The position numbers and the translations under genes were made by a program. The notes under the pieces are model-generated. The model did no database searches and had not been told where the DNA came from. It saw only the letters and a list, made by a program, of their open reading frames with translations. From contig JARKVD010000031.1 of NCBI GenBank assembly GCA_029851835.1, positions 85,268 through 149,267 on the forward strand: a stretch of 64,000 nucleotides of DNA, read 5' to 3'. The stretch is from Clostridium sp. Its GTDB lineage: Bacteria; Bacillota; Clostridia; Clostridiales; Clostridiaceae. This document shows, piece after piece, positions 37,248 through 45,494 of this stretch (the stretch's first letter is position 1; the number at the start of each line of letters is the position of its first letter).

Positions 37248-37904
37248 CTATAAATCCTTTCTATCATATACAATGGCTGAAATGTAAGCAGATAGACCAA
37301 CTACTCCACCTACAATAATAAAGTAAATTAAATTATTAATTAAAGCACTACTTTGAAGAAAATCATAAATGTTAGTAATAAATTCTGGAGATCCTGTACC
37401 AAAGATTAATTCATCCATCATCATAATTCCAAATATAATTGCGAAGAAGCATAAAAAGTATCCTATCTTTGCCCACTTTACACCTAATGTAAAGTAAAGA
37501 ACATGATATATAGAAATAAATATTAGTATATATCCTACTACAATCTTTGCCATTCCTAGAGTCAATGGAGTAATTCTTCCTGGTAACACCAAGACTATTA
37601 ACATATTTAAAAGCCATCCTCCAATAGCTAATGTTAGAAGCCATAAGATATTTGATACAAATTTTCCATAAACATAATCTGTTCTAGTGCACGGTGCACT
37701 TAAAATAGAATAATAAGCTTTATCTCTTGACTCAATTTCCGTTATTGCAATTCCTGCAACGCCTCCAAAAAGGGTGAAGAAAGCAAATACACTTCCCCCA
37801 TTGATTACAGGAGTAAAAATAGCACATAGAACTACTACTAAACCTCCAATACCTTTATAATTTTTCATTAAAGCTTTTAATTCTCTAGATATTACTTTAA
37901 ACAT
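37248..37904 (-). CDS. ABC-2 type permease subunit, first
   Basis: 218 residues, about six TM helices. It opens MFKVISRELKALMKNYKG, and a loop with YYSILSAPCTRTDYVYGKFVSN resembles the equivalent loop of the next permease. The stop is followed by the second permease 11 bases on; its start touches the ATPase stop at 37904. It probably forms a heterodimer with the 36568 product. Confidence 0.85.
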   Translation of the reverse strand: MFKVISRELKALMKNYKGIGGLVVVLCAIFTPVINGGSVFAFFTLFGGVAGIAITEIESRDKAYYSILSAPCTRTDYVYGKFVSNILWLLTLAIGGWLLNMLIVLVLPGRITPLTLGMAKIVVGYILIFISIYHVLYFTLGVKWAKIGYFLCFFAIIFGIMMMDELIFGTGSPEFITNIYDFLQSSALINNLIYFIIVGGVVGLSAYISAIVYDRKDL

Positions 37905-38767
37905 TATTTCCCTGCCCCCTTATTGATTGCCACCATAATCTCCTCAATAGATGGCTTCTCCATAACTAATTGCTTCCTAACTCCAACATCAATCTTGTGA
38001 ATTTCTCTTATAATACCTTCAAATCCGTATGGTGTTTCTCTTAAACCATAAATCATATTTCTATCAATGTGATTTAGTAAACTTTTATTTCCTTTAATTA
38101 AAACATACTCTTCCTGCAACTCTGGAATGGACATAGAGAAAACGATTCTGCCTTTTTTTATATAAGTTATATAATCTGCTATCTTCTCTAAATCTGAGAT
38201 TATGTGACTAGAAATTAATATTCCTACATTTTCATCTTCCATTACCTGCTGAAGGATTTCTAAAACCTGTCTTCTCATTACTGGATCAAGGCCAGAGGTT
38301 GGCTCATCTAAAATAATAAATTCCGCTTTATGACTTAATGCTATAGCAATTGCAAACTTCATTTTCATTCCTTTAGATAATTCCTTAACCTTTTGCCTAT
38401 CATCTAAATTAAACTTCCCTAGATAATTGTTAAACACCTTCCAATCCCACTGCTTATAAAAGCCTGATATAATTTTCCCATTGTCTTTAATAGATAGATT
38501 CTCATAATAAAAACAATCATCATATACAAAGCCTATTTTCTCTTTAATCTCTCTTTCATTTTTCACATTATCTTTGCCAAAGACTTTGATTTCTCCCCCA
38601 TCTCTTTGCAAAAGATTCATAATCAGCTTTATTGTAGTAGTCTTCCCTGACCCATTTTCCCCAATAAACCCCATTATAAAACCCTTCGGTATAACAAAAG
38701 AAATATTATCAAGTTTAAAAGTTTTATATTCCTTTGTTAGATTTTTAATTTCTAATATATTCTCCAT
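37904..38767 (-). CDS. ABC transporter ATPase (YtrB-like), first of pair
   Basis: 287 residues with Walker A GENGSGKTT, LSKGM variant signature, and FIILDEPTSGLDP Walker B. First gene of the operon ATPase, permease, permease, GntR, ATPase. Its last base overlaps the permease start. AGGGGTT lies before the ATG. Paralogous to the 35265 ATPase. Regulated probably by the GntR protein through the dyads in its upstream region. Confidence 0.9.
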   Translation of the reverse strand: MENILEIKNLTKEYKTFKLDNISFVIPKGFIMGFIGENGSGKTTTIKLIMNLLQRDGGEIKVFGKDNVKNEREIKEKIGFVYDDCFYYENLSIKDNGKIISGFYKQWDWKVFNNYLGKFNLDDRQKVKELSKGMKMKFAIAIALSHKAEFIILDEPTSGLDPVMRRQVLEILQQVMEDENVGILISSHIISDLEKIADYITYIKKGRIVFSMSIPELQEEYVLIKGNKSLLNHIDRNMIYGLRETPYGFEGIIREIHKIDVGVRKQLVMEKPSIEEIMVAINKGAGK

Positions 38768-38800
38768 GATAACCCCTCCATCAGATTCCGTTAATATTCA

Positions 38801-38808
38801 GTATATAC
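38801..38808. promoter_or_regulatory. Candidate GntR operator half-site, proximal
   Basis: GTATATAC, an 8-base palindrome in the context CAGTATATACAG, 34 bases before the ATPase start. Confidence 0.45.
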
Positions 38809-38868
38809 AGTTATTCTAAAAAAAATTCAAGGTTTCCCTTTCATAATTAATTCTTTATTATATTAACA

Positions 38869-38887
38869 GTATATATCGTTTATATAC
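38869..38887. promoter_or_regulatory. Candidate GntR operator, distal
   Basis: GTATATA-TCGTT-TATATAC, a perfect 7+5+7 inverted repeat in an ACAGTATATA context, likely overlapping the operon promoter. It shares GTATATA with the proximal site. Confidence 0.5.
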
Positions 38888-38962
38888 AGTATGTCAATAT
38901 CTTTTAAAAGAAATCTGTAGAATTCTCTCCTTAATCTTTTATTCCTCATTTTAAAGAAAAAC

Positions 38963-38991
38963 AAAAGCTCAAGGATTTCTCCTCAAGCTTT
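38963..38991 (-). terminator. Terminator of the EnvC-like gene
   Basis: AAAGCTTGAGGA / TCCTTGAGCTTT stem with GAAA loop, followed by TGTTTTTC on the minus strand. Confidence 0.82.
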
Positions 38992-39004
38992 ACACATTTG
39001 CTAT

Positions 39005-40183
39005 TTAAAAATAATATGGCGCAGAGTCAACTCTTTCTCCACCGATAATAACCTCAAAATGAATATGAGGGCCTGTAGCCCAGCCTGTTTGTCCAACTTC
39101 AGAAAGCTGCTGACCGCCTGAAACTGATTGTCCAACATCTACAAGTAATTCAGAGTTGTGAGCATATAAAGTGCTTATATCTCCATGATTTACTACAACA
39201 ACTTTCCCATAACCATCCATCCAACCCGAATAAGTTACTACTCCATCCTTTAATGAATATACTGGAGCACCATAAGGGGCGCCAATGTCTATTCCATTAT
39301 GGAATTCTGATTTTCCACTTATAGGACTATATCTTGGACCATATGGAGAAGTAATACTATATCTAGTGCCTGTTATAGAATACATACCATCCTTCGAAAC
39401 TGTAGTATTTCCTGTATTTCCAGAGGAAGTTGGCCCTCCCGTTCCACGAGACGGTCTATTAGCTTCTTCTTCTAATGACTTTATACTAGCTAAAACTTGA
39501 TCAAATTCTGCTTCATTTGCAGCTAGCAGTGCTTCTGCTTCTTCTAAATCTTCCTCTGCCTGCTTCATAAGTTCTTTCTTTGCAACCTTTTTAGCTTCAA
39601 TTTCAGCTAAATTAACATCTAAAGTTTTCTTATTTGCTTCTAGTGATGCTTTTTCTTCGGTAGATTCTTTAATATTGGATGTAAGCTCTTCTTGCAATTT
39701 ACCATACTCTGTAATTACATCATTATTATGCTTTGTCATAACAATTACAGTATCCAATCTTTGTAAAAACTCCCCAAAACTATCTGATTCTAACAGTAGC
39801 TCAAGATATCCAGCACCATTGCTCTTATATAAGGCTCTATATCTTTTACCCATTACCTCTTTATCACTTAATAAGGCATTTTGAAGCTCAACCTCTCTAA
39901 TTTCAAGCTCTTCAATTCTCTTATTAGATTGACTTATTTGCGAATTCAACTCATTTATTTGTCCATAAACTGTATCCAGTTCTTTATCTAAAGCTGTCAT
40001 ATCCGCTACTAATGCTTTCCTACTCTTGTTTAACTCTTCAACTTTTTCTTTATCGCTTTTTATTTGTGATTCAATATTCTCTGATTTCTCTTTAGCATCC
40101 AATAAATCATCAGCTAAAGCTGTAGTTGATACTAAATTGCAGCAAACTAATGCAGCAGCTAAAAACTTAACTCTTTTATTCAT
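39005..40183 (-). CDS. Secreted coiled-coil M23 (LytM) peptidase, EnvC-like
   Basis: 392 residues. Signal peptide (about 1-24, TTALA-DD), a long coiled coil (about 28-240), a Gly/Ser/Thr linker, and a C-terminal M23 domain. The zinc ligands are intact: His295 and Asp299 in FHNGIDIG, and His375 in HIHFE, with His373. The enzyme can therefore cut peptidoglycan cross-bridges itself, unlike degenerate EnvC activators. The layout matches B. subtilis CwlO-type and EnvC-type division or elongation hydrolases. No ftsEX lies beside it. Confidence 0.9.
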   Translation of the reverse strand: MNKRVKFLAAALVCCNLVSTTALADDLLDAKEKSENIESQIKSDKEKVEELNKSRKALVADMTALDKELDTVYGQINELNSQISQSNKRIEELEIREVELQNALLSDKEVMGKRYRALYKSNGAGYLELLLESDSFGEFLQRLDTVIVMTKHNNDVITEYGKLQEELTSNIKESTEEKASLEANKKTLDVNLAEIEAKKVAKKELMKQAEEDLEEAEALLAANEAEFDQVLASIKSLEEEANRPSRGTGGPTSSGNTGNTTVSKDGMYSITGTRYSITSPYGPRYSPISGKSEFHNGIDIGAPYGAPVYSLKDGVVTYSGWMDGYGKVVVVNHGDISTLYAHNSELLVDVGQSVSGGQQLSEVGQTGWATGPHIHFEVIIGGERVDSAPYYF

Positions 40184-40578
40184 AATTTCCCCCCTTATGA
40201 ATTTTACCTTAAGTGAGAGTCTAAACCTTTAATTTAGTTTCTCAAACTTACTCTTTGAGCACTCATTTGAATAAATATAAGAATGAGTTTCTTTATGCAT
40301 ATTAAAAGGCTTTAATTACCTACCAATACCCTAAACATCAAAACCCTATTTATCCCTGTTTATTATATTCGTCATAATTAAGCCAAACTTAAATCTTTTA
40401 TGTAATTAAAATAATTGTCTACAACACTAATTCTAACAACTCGTCCATTTATTGTCAAGAAATCACAGCACTGCATTTTCACAATTTAACTCACATATCT
40501 AACTTTTCCAATGCTAACTTTCAATTTGTACTGTAAGTATTAATAAGCTGTATTGACTCACATTTTTCCAACCCCAAA
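40184..40578. other. Intergenic region before the EnvC-like gene
   Basis: Holds an IRF-1 copy (40210-40295) within the upstream region of the M23 peptidase gene, then about 280 bases of AT-rich DNA with no ORF, hairpin or motif that I can identify. Confidence 0.4.
40210..40295 (+). repeat. IRF-1 repeat, copy 7
   Basis: TTAAGTGAGAGT, AAACCTTTAATTT, TCAAACTTACTCTTTGAGCAC, GAATGAGTTTC. It resembles copy 1 (TTTCTC..TACTCTTTGAGCAC) more than the long copies, hinting at subfamilies. Confidence 0.75.
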
Positions 40579-40616
40579 TAATTATAGGGACAAAAGAAAA
40601 CCTTTGCCCCTAAATT
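40579..40616 (-). terminator. Terminator of the MutS-like gene
   Basis: GGGGCAAAGG / TTTTGTCCC stem on the minus strand, with a following AT-rich tail. Confidence 0.65.
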
Positions 40617-40619
40617 ATA

Positions 40620-42410
40620 TTACAGTTCAATTCCTACAATTTTCATTAAATATTTAGCATTTGTAGTAGTAGATACCCCTTCTCTTAAACTATAATCAAA
40701 GAATATTTTGTTATCTTGATAATATTCCTCAAAATGATAGTTCTTTATTCTTTTAGCTTTGTCTAGTACACATAGCTCTAAGTCATGAGTAGTAATTGCT
40801 CCCATAACACCTTCTTTATTTAAATTTTTAATTACTGCAAATGCCCCTTCTATTCTATCTCGAGAGTTTGTTCCTCTAAATATTTCATCTATTAAAAAAA
40901 TCATATTCTCTTTTCTTGCTGCCCCTTCAATAATTTCTTTAATTCTAACAAGTTCCCCATAAAAGGTTGAAATGCCTGCTTTTAAATCATCTGTAATCCG
41001 CATTGAAGTATATATTTTCATTTTTGAACATATCATTTTTTTACTACATACAGCACCACCACAATAAGCTATTACTAGATTAATTCCTATTGTTCGTAAG
41101 AAAGTAGTTTTCCCTGACATATTTGAACCAGTTATTATAAAAATACTTTTATTCATTTTAACAGAATTATTTACTCTTACTTCCTTTGATATTAAAGGAT
41201 GCCCTAAGTCCTCTGCTTCAAAAATCATTGGTGCATTTTCAATTGTTGGAAATACTACTTCATCACTGATATGATTTAAAACACTCATACTCATTAAAGC
41301 TTCAATTTCACCAATATCATCTAACCACGCTTCAACACTATCACCATATTTTTCCTTCCACTCTTCTATAGAGAATATGCATTGATAATCCCATAAAAAT
41401 AAGCCATTTAAAAATAGGAAAAAGAACCCATTGTTACGAATATCAATTTTCTCAGCAATTCTAGTTAACTCCTTAATTGCCTTAGCCGCTGATTTATTTT
41501 TTTGAAATAGCCTGCCATGAATTCTCCTTAGCATTGGTGATTCAAACTTTTGGTTTTCTAATAACTTAAGTATGCCATCATAATCATCTAAAGCTCCTTT
41601 AAAATAACTAATAGCTGCAAAAGCTCTGCTAATTCTCATTAATCCAGCAGCCCAAGCTAGAAGTTGAATAACTAAAAAAATCGTAATTAAATTATTTAAG
41701 TAATCTAACTTAAAAACTATGATAATTACTGAAACAGGTATAGTTATCATTGGCATAAAGTATAAAATTTTTTTTAAGATACTATGCTTAAATAACTTAT
41801 TTCTATCCTTTATAAAGGTCAATAACTTTTCAGGATTCTCCATACCGCCTTTTCTTCTTTTTCCTTCATACTCCATTAGCTGACATAACTCAAGTTTATT
41901 TTTTAATTCTCCTACCGCATTTTGTCTCTCAATAATATCTGTCTCTGTAAAACTTGGATTTAGTAATGATGCTGCTAATCTTCTTCTCCCCTTTAGAGTA
42001 GTTGTAATGTTAATTAATTGAAAAACAGATTCCATTCCTACAATATCAAGATCTAAAGAGTATGGATGCTCTCTATCTACAAATTCACTTCCAATATCTT
42101 TAAAAGTTGTCCATTCACCAGAAATCCTCTTCAAATAATTATTATTTATATCTATCATTGCTTCGGCAGCTTCAATTTTCTCTTTTATTTTTCCATGATA
42201 TATAACTAAGCCTATAAAAACTAAAAATAATAAAATACTCATTATTATGTTAATACTTGAAATTTGTCTCTTAAATAACTGATATATATAGTATCCTGTT
42301 CCTATAGCTGCTGCTAATCTTAAGTACCCAATTCTATCACTGTTTTTTTTATATAAACTTATATCTTTTTTATACTTCTCAATTATTTTATTAAACTTTT
42401 CCTCTACCAC
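40620..42410 (-). CDS. Membrane-associated MutS-family ATPase
   Basis: 596 residues: N-terminal coiled coil, two TM helices near 29-65, a second hydrophobic pair near 215-260, helical lever region, then a MutS domain V ATPase with Walker A TGSNMSGKTTFLR, FLIDEIFRGTNSRDR as Walker B and THDLELC as switch region. The mismatch-recognition domain I is missing, and the membrane anchors are unlike MutS or MutS2, so canonical mismatch repair is unlikely. Proteins of this form are widespread in Firmicutes with unknown role. Alone in transcription; weak ribosome site GGGGGATT. Confidence 0.83.
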   Translation of the reverse strand: MVEEKFNKIIEKYKKDISLYKKNSDRIGYLRLAAAIGTGYYIYQLFKRQISSINIIMSILLFLVFIGLVIYHGKIKEKIEAAEAMIDINNNYLKRISGEWTTFKDIGSEFVDREHPYSLDLDIVGMESVFQLINITTTLKGRRRLAASLLNPSFTETDIIERQNAVGELKNKLELCQLMEYEGKRRKGGMENPEKLLTFIKDRNKLFKHSILKKILYFMPMITIPVSVIIIVFKLDYLNNLITIFLVIQLLAWAAGLMRISRAFAAISYFKGALDDYDGILKLLENQKFESPMLRRIHGRLFQKNKSAAKAIKELTRIAEKIDIRNNGFFFLFLNGLFLWDYQCIFSIEEWKEKYGDSVEAWLDDIGEIEALMSMSVLNHISDEVVFPTIENAPMIFEAEDLGHPLISKEVRVNNSVKMNKSIFIITGSNMSGKTTFLRTIGINLVIAYCGGAVCSKKMICSKMKIYTSMRITDDLKAGISTFYGELVRIKEIIEGAARKENMIFLIDEIFRGTNSRDRIEGAFAVIKNLNKEGVMGAITTHDLELCVLDKAKRIKNYHFEEYYQDNKIFFDYSLREGVSTTTNAKYLMKIVGIEL

Positions 42411-42741
42411 ATTAATCCCCCTTTTACTTGATTGATATTTTGAGTCGTTGATTTCATCAATGAGCTCACTCCTTAAATTAAATAATAAGCAGATTCCTTA
42501 AGCAGTCTCACATATATTTATTTCATCACTTTCTATTTTATCCATATATTGTACTTTAATCAAAGATTTTTATGTTAATTTTCAAATAAAAAAATGAGCT
42601 AGGATATATATCCTAACTCATTTTTCTATTCATGAAGCAGACCTTTTGAAGCTACTTTTAATAGTTGAACCACTTAGCTCTTTGAAAGATTATATATGTT
42701 TCTTCGTCCTCTTTAAATTATGCATTCTTTATTAATTCAAG
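42411..42741. other. Intergenic region before the MutS-like gene
   Basis: Contains a likely bidirectional terminator at 42588-42625. The stretch TTTTGAGTCGTTGATTTCATC..CTCACTCC (42430-42466) may be a decayed IRF-1 copy, but similarity is too weak to call. Nothing else seen. Confidence 0.35.
42588..42625. terminator. Terminator after the 49-aa gene
   Basis: AAAAATGAG-TAGGATA / TATCCTA-CTCATTTTT with mirrored A- and T-runs, so usable on either strand. Confidence 0.8.
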
Positions 42742-42891
42742 TTACTGAAATTTATTTTCTTTATTATTTTGGAATACACTTGGCTGTTTTTGTGGGCTTC
42801 CATGATTATCTTGATGGTCATGAAGCTTCTGCCTTCTCATACCCTTTTGCATTGGGTTTCCTATGTTTGCTCTCTCGTTACCTTGTTTCAT
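42742..42891 (-). CDS. Small hydrophilic protein, 49 aa, unknown
   Basis: 49-codon frame from ATG 42891 to a TAA at 42742-42744, with GGGAGG 8 bases upstream and a terminator about 120 bases downstream. The product is rich in Gln, Asn, His, Lys and Gly (MKQGNERANIGNP start) with no hydrophobic stretch, no Cys and no Trp. The composition recalls small spore-associated proteins, but I do not recognise it. Gene status rests on the ribosome site and uninterrupted frame. Confidence 0.55.
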   Translation of the reverse strand: MKQGNERANIGNPMQKGMRRQKLHDHQDNHGSPQKQPSVFQNNKENKFQ

Positions 42892-42959
42892 TTTGACGCC
42901 TCCCTTCACAAATAGTTTCTACATATTTTTTTCCTTTATGTAATCCATATAATGCTATT

Positions 42960-43036
42960 ATTAAGGAAACTCCACCTCTCTTTGCTTGGTGGAGTAAGTT
43001 CGTGTTAGCCAAATCATAGATTTGGACACTCACTTA
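42960..43036 (-). repeat. IRF-1 repeat, copy 8 (reverse)
   Basis: In reverse orientation: GGAAACTCCACC, GGTGGAGTAAGTTC, CCAAATCATAGATTTGG, CACTCACTTAAGG. Its end coincides with the aspS stop codon, so the TAA is part of the repeat edge. Confidence 0.8.
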
Positions 43037-44323
43037 AGGTACCAATCTTGTTCTGTCTCTTGGAATTAAAGTTGCTTCTCGAACATTTTCTAACCCTAAT
43101 AGCTGTGCTATAATTCTCTCCAGTCCTATAGCTAACCCTCCATGCTTAGGCATTCCATACTTAAATACGGATGTGTAGCTACTATAATTTTCTGGTTCTA
43201 ATCCTTTATACCTCATGTTCTCAACTAACTGTTCATAGTCGTGAATTCTCTGTCCACCTGTAGTTATTTCCAAACCTCTAAATAAAAGGTCAAAGCTATG
43301 AGTTTCATTTGCACCACAAGGCATAGTATACATTGGTCTTTTTCTTCTTGGGTAATGAGTTAAAAATACAAAGTCGCATCCATAAGTCTCTTTAACGTAG
43401 TGTGAAATTAACTTTTCGCCCTCAGGATCAAGATCACCTTCAAGCTCTGTTTTTCCATACTGTATTTTTAAAATTTCTATTGCCTCATTAAGCTTCATTC
43501 TTGGAATAGAACCATTTATCTCTGGAATCTCCACTCTCAAAATTTCCAAAGGCTTTTTGCCTTCTTCTGCAACTTTTCTAAGAATAAACTTCAATAACTC
43601 TTCCTCTAAATTCATAACATCATTTTCATCTTCAATAAATCCCATTTCTAGGTCCATACTTACATACTCATTTAAATGCCTATTAGTATTATGCTGCTCA
43701 GCCCTATATACATGAGCAATCTCAAATACTCTTTCAAATCCAGCCCCCACCATCATCTGTTTATAAAACTGTGGGCTTTGAGCTAGATATGCCTTGTTTT
43801 CAAAATATTTAACTTCAAAAATTTCTGTTCCACCTTCTGCTCCTTCTGAAACTATTTTAGGTGTGAAAATTTCTGTAAAACCCTCTGAAGTTAAATATTC
43901 TCTAAAGCCTTGAACAATTAAATTTTGAACTTTAAATATAGAATTTATTTTTTCATGTCTTAAGCTAAGAACTCTATTATTAAGCATAGTATCAAGATTA
44001 ACATTAAGCTGTTCCGTATTAACCTCTATTGGCAGTTCTTCATTTGTTTCATTTATAATTTTAAGCTTATCAACATGAATCTCAAAAGTATTTAAAGAAT
44101 TTTTCCCTTCTTTCACAACACCTTCAAAGGATACCACTGCCTCTAACCTAAGATTCCTTTCTTCTAGAATTGAATTCTCAACCACACATTGAACAAGACC
44201 TGTTCTATCTCTTAAAATAACAAAGGAAATAGCTTTTAATCTTCTTATCCTATGAACCCATCCTTGTATTATCACTCTTTCATTTATCCTATTATTTAAT
44301 TCATTAACTAATATTCTCTTCAT
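43034..44323 (-). CDS. aspS: Aspartyl-tRNA synthetase, archaeal-type
   Basis: 429-residue class II synthetase. An N-terminal OB-fold (about 1-110, IQGWVHRIRRLKAISFVILRDRTG) binds the anticodon; motif 2 follows in FERVFEIAHVYRAEQHNTNRHLNEY, and motif 3 in GGLAIGLERIIAQLLG. The lack of the bacterial GAD insertion makes it archaeal-type, often non-discriminating (also charging tRNA-Asn), but the sequence alone does not decide. The ATG at 44323 has AGGAGTG before it; an upstream GTG at 44332 overlaps that site. The T-box leader reads GAC (Asp). Confidence 0.93.
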   Translation of the reverse strand: MKRILVNELNNRINERVIIQGWVHRIRRLKAISFVILRDRTGLVQCVVENSILEERNLRLEAVVSFEGVVKEGKNSLNTFEIHVDKLKIINETNEELPIEVNTEQLNVNLDTMLNNRVLSLRHEKINSIFKVQNLIVQGFREYLTSEGFTEIFTPKIVSEGAEGGTEIFEVKYFENKAYLAQSPQFYKQMMVGAGFERVFEIAHVYRAEQHNTNRHLNEYVSMDLEMGFIEDENDVMNLEEELLKFILRKVAEEGKKPLEILRVEIPEINGSIPRMKLNEAIEILKIQYGKTELEGDLDPEGEKLISHYVKETYGCDFVFLTHYPRRKRPMYTMPCGANETHSFDLLFRGLEITTGGQRIHDYEQLVENMRYKGLEPENYSSYTSVFKYGMPKHGGLAIGLERIIAQLLGLENVREATLIPRDRTRLVP

Positions 44324-44422
44324 TAAAATCACTCCTTTTAAATAATGTTTTTAATCTAGATAATCCATTAAGAACTCCATATGAATCCTTTCTCTAATTT
44401 TTCATTTTTTATCTAAAAAAAT

Positions 44423-44560
44423 AGCCCCTCAAACCAAACTTTGGTTCAAGGGGCAAAAACTGCGGTACCACCCTTATTAATTTAATTAAATACAATAACT
44501 AAACTAGAAAACTGCTAACAATGAAACTATTTATTCAGCTTAATGAACGTTCAAAGCTTA
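44423..44560 (-). promoter_or_regulatory. Second T-box antiterminator/terminator module of aspS, no Stem I
   Basis: On the minus strand, AAGGGTGGTACCGC (T-box) is followed by the stem GCCCCTTGAACC / GGTTTGAGGGGC and T7 (44423-44454). The 105 or so bases between this and the first terminator contain only a small GCTTAA / TTAAGC hairpin and no AGTA, AGAGAG or specifier loop, so this module has no Stem I of its own. Confidence 0.8.
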
Positions 44561-44573
44561 AGCTAAAAAAATA

Positions 44574-44806
44574 AAGCCTCCACTCCTGCTAGGAGTGAAG
44601 GCTATGTTCACGGTACCATCCTAATTTGATTAATTATAATTAATTAAATCATCTCTAATCCTTTTAACGGAGGAATCCGATTTATCCTACTCTTATTTCA
44701 GATAAACATCTCCAGGATGTCCTTCAATGCTATTGTTCTCATAGAGCTTCCACCATCCTCTACTCGCTTTAGATACTATATAACATCTACTTTTCCCTTC
44801 AAAGAT
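44574..44806 (-). promoter_or_regulatory. Aspartate T-box riboswitch of aspS (complete first module)
   Basis: Minus strand. Stem I has the AGTAG loop-E motif, the ATGTTAT / ATAGCAT helix, a GCGAG-type bulge and a distal hairpin (TAGAG / CTCTA). The 3' specifier loop reads GAA-G-GAC-A, so the codon is GAC (Asp). CGGATTCCTCCG-like Stem III and the T-box AGGATGGTACCGTG follow. The terminator GCCTTCACTCCT / AGGAGTGGAGGC with a T-rich tail is at 44574-44603. The same GAA-N-codon-A layout is seen in the thrS leader. Confidence 0.9.
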
Positions 44807-44827
44807 TTTTACATTTTCTATAAGCAA

Positions 44828-44943
44828 GCCTCCAAATCTATAATTTGGTTAAGGTGAACTTAAGTGACACTCAAAACCGTTGATTTTGTCAGTGGAACTT
44901 ACTCATTAGAGCACTCCTTTGAATGAATATAGAAGGAGTTTCC
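44828..44943 (+). repeat. IRF-1 repeat, copy 9 (long form)
   Basis: CCTCCAAATCTATAATTTGG, GGTGAACTTAAGTGAC, AAAACCGTTGATTTTG, GTGGAACTTACTCATTAGAGCACTCC, GAAGGAGTTTCC. It lies immediately upstream of the aspS T-box. Confidence 0.85.
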
Positions 44944-44993
44944 TATATAATATTCTATCTAGCTACATTTGTCAATATATTCTAAATATTTTC

Positions 44994-45395
44994 TTATTGA
45001 GGTGTAGTTACTTGAATTGCCTTAGCTGAAACCTGTGGTGGAATAGACATTGTCATCGCTTCACTAAGAACAAGATATATTGAATCTCCCTTATTTATTG
45101 AAAACTCTACTGGATTAACCCTTTCATATTGCTGATTCATATCCATTGGACATTTATCAGGAATTATCAATGTTTCAGTACTTACGATTGCAATAATTTC
45201 CTCTTTATAAATAGTGCAATTTTTTATATACCCTTTAGCTGTAATTCTCATTATGTTATTTACTTCATCAATTTCTACAGCTCCAACTTCGCCCATAAAT
45301 ATAGGACTTTTAGCTTTTCTTTCTTGTGCAAATGCTAGTGTTGTAAAGGTTAATAAAATTAATAAAGTTATTGATAGTATTTTTTTTATCTTCAT
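44994..45395 (-). CDS. Small secreted protein of unknown function
   Basis: 133 residues. A clear signal peptide (1-22, ending LAFA-QE) is followed by a compact, beta-rich domain of about 110 residues with two Cys (CTIYKE and DKCPMD) that could pair. No lipobox, TM or family I recognise. Transcribed from its own promoter downstream of the NSS transporter gene on the same strand. GAAAGGG before the ATG serves as ribosome site. May be a small exported binding or inhibitor protein, but this is a guess from size and export only. Confidence 0.65.
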   Translation of the reverse strand: MKIKKILSITLLILLTFTTLAFAQERKAKSPIFMGEVGAVEIDEVNNIMRITAKGYIKNCTIYKEEIIAIVSTETLIIPDKCPMDMNQQYERVNPVEFSINKGDSIYLVLSEAMTMSIPPQVSAKAIQVTTPQ

Positions 45396-45494
45396 AGCTC
45401 TACCCTTTCTTATAATTATTTTTCATGCTTATTTAAAATTAGTATTTCTAAAAAAAATAATTATATAACCTCTTTAAATATTAAGTTCAATCAA

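Noticed and set aside
42425..42490. Possible thirteenth IRF-1 copy before the MutS-like gene
   Set aside because: Only short parts (GTTGATTTCATC, CTCACTCC) resemble the family, and the palindromic arms are missing.
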